DNA of 33,676 bases, from NCBI GenBank assembly GCA_030637135.1, contig DAOVVO010000002.1, forward strand, positions 1 to 33,676, in the 5' to 3' direction. The notes below the pieces were generated by a model, which had not been told where the DNA came from, did no database searches, and saw only the letters and a list, made by a program, of their open reading frames with translations. The stretch comes from Nitrospirota bacterium (GTDB taxonomy: Bacteria; Nitrospirota; Thermodesulfovibrionia; UBA6902; BMS3Bbin08). Both the position numbers and the translations under genes were made by a program. This document shows positions 6,478-14,640 of this stretch, in pieces; the first letter of the stretch is position 1; each line of letters begins with the position of its first letter.

Positions 6478-7445
6478 AAAAAATGTTTAAAGAGCAGGCA
6501 AAAAAAGTTTTAAGAATAGAAGCAGAAGCAATAACTGCACTTATCGATAGAATAGATAATAATCTTGTTAAGGCACTAGATATTATTTATTCCTGTCCTG
6601 GCAGAGTTGTAGTCACGGGCATGGGAAAGTCTGGCCTTATCGGTAAGAAACTGGCAGCAACCCTTGCTTCAACAGGGACACCTGCTATATTTCTGCACCC
6701 TGCTGAAGGTGGCCATGGTGATATAGGGATGGTTTCCAAGGGCGATGTAGTTATTGCGATTTCCAACAGCGGGGAAACAGATGAAATCATAACAATACTC
6801 CCTGTATTAAAAAGACTTGATATTAAGCTAATTTCATTTACAGGTAGTCTAACTTCTACACTTGCAAAAATATCAGATGTTGTTCTGGATGTTTCTGTTA
6901 AAGAGGAAGCATGTCCCATGGGCCTTGTACCAACGGCGTCAACAACTGCTGCCCTGGCTATGGGCGATGCGCTTGCCGTTGCTCTTTTAAGTAAAAGGGG
7001 ATTCAGTGAAGAGGACTTTGCTTTTTTCCATCCGGGCGGAAATTTAGGGAGACGTCTATTACTGACGGCTGGTGAACTTATGCATAGAGGCGATTCCATA
7101 CCGTCTGTAAAGGAAGAAATTACCATGAAAGATGCAATAATGGAAATATCTTCCAAGAGGTTAGGAATTACCACAGTAATAAATGAGAGTTCTCAGTTAC
7201 TGGGAATTATTACTGATGGCGATTTGCGCAGGGGGTTAGAAAAGTGGGATGAGAAATTCTTCTCTCTTAAAGCACGGGATGTTATGACCCATAACCCAAG
7301 AACCATTGCAAGGGATACTCTTGCTGTGAAGGCGCTTTCAATAATGGAAACATATTCAATAACTTCTCTCGTTATTATTGATCTACATGATCGAGTAGAG
7401 GGTATTGTACATTTACATGATATTTTGAAATCTGGCATTGTATGA
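6474..7445 (+). CDS. kdsD: Arabinose 5-phosphate isomerase (KdsD/KpsF)
   Basis: This 323-residue protein isomerises ribulose 5-phosphate to arabinose 5-phosphate, the substrate of the adjacent KdsA. An N-terminal SIS domain is marked by TGMGKSGLIGKKLAATL, HPAEGGHGDIGM, ISNSGETDE and PTASTTAALAMGDALA. Two CBS domains follow (about residues 205-258 and 270-323), probably with a regulatory role. The GTG start overlaps the kdsA stop (GTGA), showing translational coupling. Length and domain order match the E. coli enzyme. Confidence 0.94.
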   Translation: MKKMFKEQAKKVLRIEAEAITALIDRIDNNLVKALDIIYSCPGRVVVTGMGKSGLIGKKLAATLASTGTPAIFLHPAEGGHGDIGMVSKGDVVIAISNSGETDEIITILPVLKRLDIKLISFTGSLTSTLAKISDVVLDVSVKEEACPMGLVPTASTTAALAMGDALAVALLSKRGFSEEDFAFFHPGGNLGRRLLLTAGELMHRGDSIPSVKEEITMKDAIMEISSKRLGITTVINESSQLLGIITDGDLRRGLEKWDEKFFSLKARDVMTHNPRTIARDTLAVKALSIMETYSITSLVIIDLHDRVEGIVHLHDILKSGIV

Positions 7446-7470
7446 AAAAAAATAATTTTATTTAACATTC

Positions 7471-7998
7471 ATGAAAGAGGAAATTGTAAATAAGGCTAAA
7501 TATATTAAATTATTGATACTTGATGTAGATGGGGTGCTGACAGACGGCAGCATAATTCTTGATAACACAGGAAATGAACTTAAAATGTTTCATGTAAGAG
7601 ATGGTCATGCTATAAAGATGTTAAAGAAAGTGGGGATAAAGGTCGCTCTCATATCAGGCCGGAAATCCCACGTTGTTGAAAGAAGAGCCGAAGAACTTGG
7701 TATCATAGAGGTTCATCAAGGCATTTTCAAGAAATCGGCTGTTTATGAATCACTCCTTCAGAAATATAAATGCAATGATGCAGAGACGGCATTTATGGGC
7801 GATGATATCGTTGATATTGAGCTTCTTAAAAGGGCTGGTCTTTCTGCGGTACCTGCCGATGCAGATGAAGGAGTTAAAAAATGGGCAGCTTTTATATCAA
7901 CCAAGAAAGGTGGTAGAGGCGCTGTCAGGGAATTTATAGAATTAATCTTAAAGTCATCAGGACTCTGGGATAAGGTATCCGGTGAATCCATTGATTAA
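7471..7998 (+). CDS. kdsC: 3-deoxy-D-manno-octulosonate 8-phosphate phosphatase (KdsC)
   Basis: This 175-residue C0-type HAD phosphatase removes phosphate from KDO-8-P. The nucleophile motif is LDVDGVLTDG (Asp18 and Asp20). ISGR supplies motif II, Lys in IFKKS supplies motif III, and GDDIVDIE is motif IV. The C-terminal AVREFIELIL helix, which contributes to neighbouring active sites in the tetramer, is present. The ATG at 7471 has no obvious Shine-Dalgarno sequence, and no better start is visible. The gene overlaps the following pgsA by 17 bp. Confidence 0.93.
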   Translation: MKEEIVNKAKYIKLLILDVDGVLTDGSIILDNTGNELKMFHVRDGHAIKMLKKVGIKVALISGRKSHVVERRAEELGIIEVHQGIFKKSAVYESLLQKYKCNDAETAFMGDDIVDIELLKRAGLSAVPADADEGVKKWAAFISTKKGGRGAVREFIELILKSSGLWDKVSGESID

Positions 7999-8515
7999 CA
8001 TCCCAATCATTATAACTTTTAGTAGAATACTCCTGATTCCGATTTTCATTTTGGTGGTCAGCACGAAACCGCTCTTAGGAACTATCATTTTTTTATTAGC
8101 AATCTTGACAGATATTTTTGACGGATATATAGCACGGAAGTCAAAACAGGTAACAAAACTCGGGATGCTCCTTGATCCCCTGGCTGATAAGCTCTTAACA
8201 ATATCTGCACTCATTGTTCTTGTTGATATGGGTTTTATTGAAGCCTGGATTGCTATTGTTATAATTGCCAGGGAATTCATTGTTACGGGTTTGAGAATAG
8301 TTGCGTTATCAAAGGATATAATAATCCCCGCTGAAATGGGTGGGAAAATAAAGACTACCGCGCAGTTCGTATCAATAGTAATTCTCCTCCTTGACCGCTC
8401 TTTGGTTAGTTTAGATTTATACACCATGGGAATTGCCCTGTTATGGTTTGCAATGCTTGTCGGTATTGCATCCGGGATTCAATATTTTGTTCTTTTCTGG
8501 AAACGGTTAACATGA
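7982..8515 (+). CDS. pgsA: CDP-diacylglycerol-glycerol-3-phosphate 3-phosphatidyltransferase
   Basis: This 177-residue integral membrane enzyme makes phosphatidylglycerol phosphate. The CDP-alcohol phosphotransferase signature DG-x2-AR-x8-G-x3-D-x3-D is intact in DGYIARK...GMLLDPLADK, and several hydrophobic helices follow. The GTG start at 7982 is chosen because it yields the usual PgsA N-terminus (MNPLINIPIIITFSRILLIP) and has AAGG eight or so bases upstream inside kdsC. It overlaps kdsC by 17 bp and plsY by ATGA, giving a tightly coupled lipid-precursor operon. Confidence 0.93.
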   Translation: MNPLINIPIIITFSRILLIPIFILVVSTKPLLGTIIFLLAILTDIFDGYIARKSKQVTKLGMLLDPLADKLLTISALIVLVDMGFIEAWIAIVIIAREFIVTGLRIVALSKDIIIPAEMGGKIKTTAQFVSIVILLLDRSLVSLDLYTMGIALLWFAMLVGIASGIQYFVLFWKRLT

Positions 8516-9150
8516 CAGACCTTCAAAATTTAAGTGCTACCTTATCTTTTTTATTTGAACCACAGATGTATCTTATTCCCACAGCTTACATTATCGGTTC
8601 TATTCCTTTTGGGATTCTCGTTGCGAAACAGAAAGGTATAGATTTACAAAACGTAGGCAGTAAAAATATTGGGGCAACAAATGTTCTCAGGTCAGTAGGC
8701 AAAGTCCCTGCGATAATAACTTTGCTTGGAGACTCTTTGAAAGGCACAAGTGCTGTTTTGCTCGGAAGGGTTATGATTGGGGACGAGTTCTGGGAAGGAA
8801 TAATGGGGATAATGGCTGTTCTGGGACATCTTTTTTCAGTGTTTCTCTCTTTCAGGGGCGGAAAGGGAGTTGCTACGGGTTTTGGTGTTTTTATTGTATA
8901 CAGTCCGGTAGCTACTCTTATTGCACTTGTTATCTGGATTTTCACAGCAATTTTTACGAGATATTCTTCTCTTGCAGCGATAACCGCTTTTCTGTCACTG
9001 CCTGTACTCATTGCGTTGTTTGATGCAACGAGAATAAAAATATCCTTTGCAATACTGATTACTTTTTTGATAATTTTAAGCCATAGGGAGAATATCAAAA
9101 ACCTCATCCGTGGAACGGAGGATAAATTTAGAGACAAGGAACGACCTTAA
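8512..9150 (+). CDS. plsY: Acyl-phosphate glycerol-3-phosphate acyltransferase
   Basis: This 212-residue polytopic membrane acyltransferase uses acyl-phosphate to acylate glycerol 3-phosphate, the first step of phospholipid synthesis. The conserved loops are GSIPFGILVAK, GSKNIGATNVLR and FRGGKGVATGFGV. The frame is open further upstream to 8443, but the ATG at 8512 is preferred: it overlaps the pgsA TGA as ATGA, and the upstream residues (Cys-rich, inside pgsA) do not resemble PlsY. It ends a run of five overlapping or closely spaced genes for KDO and phospholipid synthesis. Confidence 0.93.
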   Translation: MTDLQNLSATLSFLFEPQMYLIPTAYIIGSIPFGILVAKQKGIDLQNVGSKNIGATNVLRSVGKVPAIITLLGDSLKGTSAVLLGRVMIGDEFWEGIMGIMAVLGHLFSVFLSFRGGKGVATGFGVFIVYSPVATLIALVIWIFTAIFTRYSSLAAITAFLSLPVLIALFDATRIKISFAILITFLIILSHRENIKNLIRGTEDKFRDKERP

Positions 9151-9184
9151 ACATATTTCATGAGAAAAGAATATGCTATGAGCT

Positions 9185-10954
9185 ATGAGTAAGAAACTGA
9201 GATTTATGATACTATGTATGCTCCTTCTCTCTCTCTGTGTCTCAGAAAATACCTCATACGCTAAAGATGTGGAAAGGTTTCCTTCAATCAATAAACCTTT
9301 CAGTTCAGGATTATATTTTGATTTTGTTGAGCTTATAGAGTACAGGGCCGAAAAAGGGCTTAAAAATTTAGAACCTCACTCTCTCGTCCTGATAAACGAA
9401 GGATTAAAGGCATATAATAAAAAGAGACAAAGAGAGGCTGCTTTATTTTTTGAAAAAGCACGAGAGCTTTCACCTGACCTGCCTCTGACCTATATTTACC
9501 TGACCAGTATTAATTTCTCTTTCTCTAAGCAAGGATTTGCTAAATCATCAGAGTATTTGCTGGGTGCGGTAAAAGCTTTTCTCAATAACTTCTGGTGGTC
9601 ATTTCAGACAACCGGAATATTTTCCCTAAGCCTGTTCTTTGCTTTTTACATATCTGGCATTTTTTTTCTCATAACACTAAGTTCTTCGAAGCTCAGGCTT
9701 TATATCCACGATAGTGTTGAGGATAAGAGAAAAATATTGTATGTGCTCCCTTCTGTTATCCTCATATTGTTAGGACCAATATTTGGTTTAATCGGCTTTA
9801 TTATTCCTTTTTGGGTTTATTTTCAGAGGAAAGAAAAAGCAGCGGTCTTGGGTATTATAACAATGGCAGCACTTATACTCGTTGCAGTTCCATGGTTATT
9901 TTCTCTCCCCGGGGTATTACAGGATAAGGCAGTTTTTAATATAGCTAAAATAAACGAAGGAGTACATACGGGGGAGATACCAGAGCTCATTGATGATGAT
10001 GACAGTTATGAGACAGCTTTTACATATGCCCTGGACCTTAAAAGAAAAGGTTATTACGCCGAGGCAGCAACAATATATAAAAACCTTCTCGCTCGGTATA
10101 ATGATGGCAGAATCTACAATAACCTTGCAAACTGTTTTATTGGGATAGGAGATTATGAGACAGCAATAAAGTATTACAACAAAGCGTTGCAGTTAACAAA
10201 AATGGCTTCAACATATTACAATCTTAGTCAGATTTACCGGGAATCCTTTGACTTTGACAAGGCTGATGAATATTACTTGAGAGCAACAGAAATTGACCCG
10301 TTGAAGGTAAATTTTTTTAATGAGGTAAAAGGTAGATCTGTTAATCGTTTTGTGATGGATGAAACTCTCAGCACTAAGGATTTATGGTTGTTAAGTTTCA
10401 GACGCGCTAAGGATTATAAGTCGACAATGTTTCTGAAAAATATGCTCTCATTCATAGGCAGGGAGTTTTCGGTGGTTTTGCTTTTTTTAAGCATCATTGG
10501 TTTTCTTATTTTTAATCAGTATGTTTCATATGGGGCGTATAGCTGTTTGAGATGTGGGAAAATATATTGCAGAAAATGTGAAAAGAAAATGTCTCGTGAA
10601 AATGTGTGTCGTACATGTTTTAAAACACTGATACGAATGGGTGAGTTGACACCTCGGGAAAGGGTTGAGAAATTTTTGGAGGTACAGCGCTACAAAAGCA
10701 ATAAAAAAAGGATCATTAAGATTTTAACTTTTATTTTTCCCGGGAGCGGCCATGTTTATCATGGATGGACTGTATATGGTCTTCTTCTTATGGTAGGAAT
10801 TACGTTTTTTCTAATTTCCGGTTTGCTCTGGCTTTATATTCCAGCACACGTATCGATGAACCTGGTATCTTCTGTTTTTAAGTGGGTATCTATATCGGGT
10901 TTTATTATCATGTATCTCACCACCGTAATAAACATATTAAGGAGGGTTCCTTAA
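9185..10954 (+). CDS. Membrane protein with TPR repeats and a CxxC zinc ribbon
   Basis: This 589-residue protein has a predicted signal peptide (cleavage near SYA-KD, residue 26), a short TPR-like stretch at about 60-110, three membrane segments at about 140-245, a TPR array at about 275-370 (GRIYNNLANCFIGIGDYETAIKYY is typical), another membrane segment near 430-455, a cytoplasmic-type zinc module C-x2-C-x4-C-x2-C-x9-C-x2-C at about 462-485, and two further membrane helices at the end. No enzyme motif is seen. The next gene, a DUF4388 protein, starts two bases after its stop, so the two probably act together, perhaps in envelope assembly or secretion. The function is unknown. The start is one of three close ATGs. 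Confidence 0.75.
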   Translation: MSKKLRFMILCMLLLSLCVSENTSYAKDVERFPSINKPFSSGLYFDFVELIEYRAEKGLKNLEPHSLVLINEGLKAYNKKRQREAALFFEKARELSPDLPLTYIYLTSINFSFSKQGFAKSSEYLLGAVKAFLNNFWWSFQTTGIFSLSLFFAFYISGIFFLITLSSSKLRLYIHDSVEDKRKILYVLPSVILILLGPIFGLIGFIIPFWVYFQRKEKAAVLGIITMAALILVAVPWLFSLPGVLQDKAVFNIAKINEGVHTGEIPELIDDDDSYETAFTYALDLKRKGYYAEAATIYKNLLARYNDGRIYNNLANCFIGIGDYETAIKYYNKALQLTKMASTYYNLSQIYRESFDFDKADEYYLRATEIDPLKVNFFNEVKGRSVNRFVMDETLSTKDLWLLSFRRAKDYKSTMFLKNMLSFIGREFSVVLLFLSIIGFLIFNQYVSYGAYSCLRCGKIYCRKCEKKMSRENVCRTCFKTLIRMGELTPRERVEKFLEVQRYKSNKKRIIKILTFIFPGSGHVYHGWTVYGLLLMVGITFFLISGLLWLYIPAHVSMNLVSSVFKWVSISGFIIMYLTTVINILRRVP

Positions 10955-10956
10955 AC

Positions 10957-12003
10957 GTGGCTTTAGAGGGATTTTTACATGAATTTGGGCTGGCTGACAT
11001 CCTGCAGCTTATATACTTTCAGAGGAAGACCGGAATTCTTTATATTGACGGCAAGAAAAATAAAATAAAACTAAGCTTTATCAATGGAAATATTACCGGT
11101 CTGGAGTCCAAGAGGAAGGTCGAAAACACAAGAATTGGAAGGATTCTGATGAGAAAGAAATTAATATCTCAAAATGATTTAACTGCTGCTTTAAATGTGC
11201 AGGAAGAAGAACCTTTTAAGTTAGGACATATATTTGTAAAACGCGGGCTTGTTTCGAAAGAGGCCGTCATAGAAGTTATAGAGGAGCAAGTCATAGATAT
11301 CTTGGTACAGATTTTTATGTGGAAAGAAGGAAGATACGAATTTACACCCCAGGAGATTCCTGTTGATAAAGAACTCACCATTTCTCTTGATACTCAGCAC
11401 CTGCTGATGGGTGGTGTGCAAATAATTGATGAATTGTCGGTAATTGATGGCAAAATTGATTTAGGCGGTGTCTATAAAAAAATCAAAGAACCTCAGCTGG
11501 ATGAAGTTGATGACATTGAACAAGCAATTCTCAAACTTATTGATGGCGACAGTGATGTGAGCACACTTATTAATATTAGCCCTTATGAAGAGTTTGAAAC
11601 TTCAAAGGCGATAATATCCTTACAAGAAAAGGGGATAATAGACCTTGTCAAAATTTACCTGGATAGAAAGCAGGCAGCAGTCCCTGGCGAGAAGAAACAG
11701 TGGCCCTTTTACTCCATAATTTTTGGTGTATTCATAATTATTCTCATTTTCCTTTATAAAGGTAATCTCAATGCTTTCAGGGTTTTTAAAAATGCAGAAA
11801 TGAAAATGAATATAGAAAGGTTGAAAACGAACGTTGAGCTGTACAATGCAGCCAATGGACGATATCCGGAAAACCTTGAAGTTTTTGATAAGAAGAAAGA
11901 TTCTTGGGGAAGGACATTTATATATAAATCAAAAGCACAAGGTTTTCAGCTTTTTAGCGGAGGACCTGATGGGATTGCAGGGACAGCTGATGATGTGTAT
12001 TAA
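10957..12003 (+). CDS. DUF4388 (PATAN) protein with transmembrane helix and GspG-like C-terminus
   Basis: This 348-residue protein opens with a DUF4388/PATAN domain (GFLHEFGLADILQLIYFQ, GILYIDGK, IKLSFINGNITG). Next comes a segment like the N-terminal MshEN domain of secretion ATPases (RIGRILMRKKLISQNDL, LGHIFVKRGLVS), a winged-helix-like region, one membrane helix at about 250-268, and a C-terminal stretch resembling the globular part of type II secretion pseudopilins (NGRYPENLEVF, DSWGRTFIYKS, GGPDGIAGTADDV). The GTG at 10957 is chosen because AAGGAGG (10939-10945) lies 11 bases upstream; the frame is open further upstream inside the previous gene. The role is unknown, with signalling to a pilus or secretion apparatus a reasonable guess. 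Confidence 0.78.
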   Translation: MALEGFLHEFGLADILQLIYFQRKTGILYIDGKKNKIKLSFINGNITGLESKRKVENTRIGRILMRKKLISQNDLTAALNVQEEEPFKLGHIFVKRGLVSKEAVIEVIEEQVIDILVQIFMWKEGRYEFTPQEIPVDKELTISLDTQHLLMGGVQIIDELSVIDGKIDLGGVYKKIKEPQLDEVDDIEQAILKLIDGDSDVSTLINISPYEEFETSKAIISLQEKGIIDLVKIYLDRKQAAVPGEKKQWPFYSIIFGVFIIILIFLYKGNLNAFRVFKNAEMKMNIERLKTNVELYNAANGRYPENLEVFDKKKDSWGRTFIYKSKAQGFQLFSGGPDGIAGTADDVY

Positions 12004-12056
12004 ACAAAATAGCGTGATTCATCAGTTCTTTTTTACTTCCAATTTCCACCTCAAAT

Positions 12057-12189
12057 CCCGAAAAGGGGCGTTGCCCCCGAAAAGGGACGTTGCCCCGCCG
12101 GGGCTTTACGCCTACCGGGGCTCTACGCCCACTGGGGCTTTACGCCTACCGGGGCTCTACGCCCATCTGGACTTTACGTATCTGGCCCC
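12057..12189. repeat. GC-rich tandem repeats filling the queC upstream region
   Basis: Two 19-bp units (12057-12075 and 12076-12094, CCCGAAAAGGGGCGTTGCC with one change) are followed by four 17-bp units (12100-12116, 12117-12133, 12134-12150, 12151-12167) and a degenerate fifth. Units 1 and 3 are identical and units 2 and 4 nearly so, giving a 34-bp higher-order period. Short hairpins such as GGGGC-GTT-GCCCC (12065-12077) and GCCCC-GCC-GGGGC (12092-12104) are embedded. The tract is far more GC-rich than the neighbourhood and reaches to within ten bases of the queC ATG. Confidence 0.85.
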
Positions 12190-12198
12190 TTTTTATCC

Positions 12199-13029
12199 AT
12201 GAAACCAGCAGTTGTCCTCTTAAGTGGCGGTATCGATTCAACAACTACGTTAGCAGTAGCAAAAGCAGAGGACTTTGATGTAAACGCGATCAGCTTTCAT
12301 TATGGACAAAGGCATGATATAGAAATTAACGCGGCAAAACAGTGTGCTGCATATTTTCATGTCCGGGAGCATCATATTATTAATTTTGACCTCAGAGAAA
12401 TAGGAAAATCCGCCCTTACATCTGACATAGAAGTACCAAAAAACAGATTACAAAAATCAGAATACAGAAAGAAAAAGGAAAACAATGTACATCCGTGCAT
12501 TGATTTCTGCGCTCAGGTTTCTGATATTCCTGTTACCTATGTGCCCGCAAGAAATGCCATTTTTTTATCCTTCGCACTGTCTTATGCTGAGAGTATTGGT
12601 GCAGAGAATATTTTTATGGGTGCCAATGCTGTTGACTATAGCGGTTACCCTGACTGCAGGCCTGAGTTTATAAGTGCTTTTGAAAAAATGGCTAACCTTG
12701 CTACAAAAGTTTCAGTTGAGCAAGGGCTAAGATTTAAAGTACGAACGCCTCTAATCAACCTTACAAAAGGGGAAATAATAAAGAAGGGGATTAAGCTGGG
12801 CGTTGATTTCTCTCTTACATGGAGCTGTTATGACCCGCAACCTAAAAGAGTCCAGAGTCCAGAGTCCAGAGTCCAGGACAAAGGCAAAATGGCCAAATTC
12901 CGAACTCCAAACTCAAGACTACAGACTCTTTACGTTCCCTGTATGGGATGTGATAGCTGTCTTTTAAGGGCGAAAGGTTTTAAAGAAGCAGGGATAGAAG
13001 ACCCCTTATTACTTAAGGTAAAGAATTGA
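12199..13029 (+). CDS. queC: 7-cyano-7-deazaguanine synthase with two in-frame insertions
   Basis: QueC converts 7-carboxy-7-deazaguanine to preQ0 with ATP and ammonia, for queuosine in tRNA. The PP-loop SGGIDSTT, HYGQRH, VTYVPARN, GANAVDYSGYPDCRPEF and the zinc ligands Cys210, Cys248, Cys251 and Cys254 (CMGCDSC) are all present. At 276 residues it is about 45 longer than usual. The excess falls in two low-complexity inserts: roughly residues 82-109, rich in Lys/Gln/Asn, and residues 215-246 between SCYDP and the Cys cluster, encoded partly by four 7-bp GAGTCCA repeats. Both keep the frame. No Shine-Dalgarno precedes the ATG because the upstream region is a GC-rich tandem repeat. The stop TGA lies within repeat copy A. 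Confidence 0.9.
   Translation: MKPAVVLLSGGIDSTTTLAVAKAEDFDVNAISFHYGQRHDIEINAAKQCAAYFHVREHHIINFDLREIGKSALTSDIEVPKNRLQKSEYRKKKENNVHPCIDFCAQVSDIPVTYVPARNAIFLSFALSYAESIGAENIFMGANAVDYSGYPDCRPEFISAFEKMANLATKVSVEQGLRFKVRTPLINLTKGEIIKKGIKLGVDFSLTWSCYDPQPKRVQSPESRVQDKGKMAKFRTPNSRLQTLYVPCMGCDSCLLRAKGFKEAGIEDPLLLKVKN
12848..12875 (+). repeat. Four GAGTCCA heptamers inside queC
   Basis: GAGTCCA is repeated four times without interruption at 12848-12875, followed by GGACAAAGGC and by the similar simple text CTCCAAACTCAAGACTACAG. One 7-bp unit is not a multiple of three, so changes in copy number would frameshift queC upstream of its zinc-binding Cys cluster. Confidence 0.85.
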
Positions 13030-13144
13030 TACGTTCGGCGGCAAACAAACCCTATCCTTTAGGGTAAAGAAAATACAGGTATCGCTCAGTATAAACCCTG
13101 AGCGAAGTCGAAGGGTTAAGTCGGGGACAGTCGAATGGGTTGAT
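13025..13144. repeat. Composite palindromic repeat, copy A (short form)
   Basis: This 120-bp unit runs from ATTGATACGTTCGGCGGCA to the end string TCGAATGGGTTGAT. It shares with copies at 18015-18228 and 32479-32675 the blocks AAATACAGGT-CGCTCA, CCCTGAGCGAAGTCGAAGGG and GTTAAGTCGG-GACAGTCGAATGGGTTGAT. This copy lacks the 36-bp central palindrome found in the other two. It overlaps the queC stop codon. Confidence 0.85.
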
Positions 13145-13252
13145 CATGGAATTACTGGATAAAAAATAGTAATTTTTTTCTGGAGAAAGTGATAATGTAT
13201 TCTCAGTGTGTGAGTTCAGCACCTAAACGTTATTACACATATATGAACAGAC

Positions 13253-14629
13253 ATGGATATGAATTTACAAAATAAACAGCGCTGTTTCATGAGAATATTT
13301 GTCATAATTCTTTTATTGTGGGTTTTACCGTTACCCCTTTATGCAGCCACATTACCTCAATCAGTCTATACCATTCAGACTGTAAGTCTTCGGGATATAC
13401 AGACAGCCAATAAACACTTTGATGCTATTACCCGTAAATTAGTGGAACAAAAGCTGGAATATCTCAGGACAGAAAGAATCGGGGAATACTATTCTCTGAG
13501 GCTTGGTAAGTTTGACGGCCATGCCAGCGCAGAGAAATTTCTCAAGACAATTAAGTCACAACTGCCCTTAGCTATGGTAATGAAGGCGTATTATAAAGAG
13601 GAACGTATTGTAAGGATGTATGAAAGCCCCAGGCAATTGAGAGAAAAGGCCATACAGGAACCTGTATCGAGCGAGATGCCTGATGAAATAAAAACACAGG
13701 CTCGTAAAACACATGATCAGATTATTGAAAGAAAAGACCAGAAGGAAATACAAAAACAGCAAAAAATATTTACTCAAGCCGAAGAACAAGAACCCCTTTA
13801 CTCTGCCGGACCATGGAAAGGGAAGGTTATAGAAGCGGTAGCCAAGGTGCCAGTTGAAAAGGCAGTAGTTGCAGCTATATGGCATAGACAATACGATACG
13901 AGGTTTACTGTCTTAACAGACGTTCATGACGCTCAAGAGGTCTTAACCGACGATGAAGGCAATTTTGAAATACCTGCATATACAGAAACGGGAAAACATA
14001 AAGATACCTGGCGTAAACCGAACATACCAGGACCTGAGGGACCGGTTGAATTTTTTATCCGTGGTCCTGTAATAGATGACCCGAAGTTTATTATATACAA
14101 GCCTGGCTTTGCTCCCTATCCAGATCAGGCTGAACTTATTATTTTCCCCACTAAATCTTTTTATGTTGACTACGCAGAATTTTATAAGGCCAATGTAAAA
14201 GGTGAGACTTTAACACTTTTCAAAAACAGCACAAAAAATTTTCCAGAAGGGTTGATTTATACAGGGAAAGCATGCTCTCCTTTTCTGGATAAGTTCAGAA
14301 AAACCTCTGATTTCAGGATTGGTTCAGTTTTTCTCCCCATGAACAACGCAGAAGAGAGGATAAAAAGACTTGATATTCCTCTTGATTGTCCGGAGCAAGC
14401 GGAACCAATCCCTGAGCTTATCCCGGGGTATAAACATGATTTGAAAAATCCTTTGAAAAAAGGTGGATATGTACTTATTGAAGTATCAAAAGTAACAACG
14501 GAAGAGAATCGGAGTATAATCCCGAAAGAACCATCGGATATAGTCGCGAACAAACTGCCGCTTCTATTACAGTTTATAAAAGAGGGCAGAGCACTTCGGG
14601 AAAGGGAAACAGGAAAAGATAAACCATAA
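13253..14629 (+). CDS. Secreted SPOR-domain protein with carboxypeptidase-regulatory-like domain
   Basis: This 458-residue protein has a signal peptide at about residues 13-32 (MRIFVIILLLWVLPLPLYA), so translation could also start at Met13. Residues about 36-118 look like a SPOR domain (YTIQTVSLRDIQTANKHF, YSLRLGKFDGHASAEKFL), which binds denuded peptidoglycan glycan strands. A charged linker follows. Residues about 185-300 resemble a carboxypeptidase-regulatory-like fold (GKVIEAVAKVPVEKAVV, TDDEGNFEIPAY). The remainder, with WRKPNIPGPEGPVEFF, is not recognised. It probably acts in the periplasm or at the outer membrane. It runs convergent with coaE, the stops being 12 bp apart. No clear ribosome site precedes either start. 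Confidence 0.65.
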   Translation: MDMNLQNKQRCFMRIFVIILLLWVLPLPLYAATLPQSVYTIQTVSLRDIQTANKHFDAITRKLVEQKLEYLRTERIGEYYSLRLGKFDGHASAEKFLKTIKSQLPLAMVMKAYYKEERIVRMYESPRQLREKAIQEPVSSEMPDEIKTQARKTHDQIIERKDQKEIQKQQKIFTQAEEQEPLYSAGPWKGKVIEAVAKVPVEKAVVAAIWHRQYDTRFTVLTDVHDAQEVLTDDEGNFEIPAYTETGKHKDTWRKPNIPGPEGPVEFFIRGPVIDDPKFIIYKPGFAPYPDQAELIIFPTKSFYVDYAEFYKANVKGETLTLFKNSTKNFPEGLIYTGKACSPFLDKFRKTSDFRIGSVFLPMNNAEERIKRLDIPLDCPEQAEPIPELIPGYKHDLKNPLKKGGYVLIEVSKVTTEENRSIIPKEPSDIVANKLPLLLQFIKEGRALRERETGKDKP

Positions 14630-14640
14630 GTTTGTCATCC

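Noticed and set aside
6587..7174. 195-codon minus-strand frame opposite kdsD
   Set aside because: It is the antisense shadow of kdsD with no independent start signal or motif.
8443..8511. Upstream extension of plsY
   Set aside because: It is the shifted frame of pgsA; the ATGA overlap at 8512 gives the normal PlsY length.
12004..12198. preQ1 riboswitch upstream of queC
   Set aside because: The small preQ1 aptamer pattern is not visible, and the region is filled with GC-rich tandem repeats.
11834..12278. Plus-strand frames reading GLYAYRGSTPTGALRLPG
   Set aside because: They are translations of the 17-bp tandem repeat and of the shifted end of the DUF4388 gene; no start signal and no conserved content.
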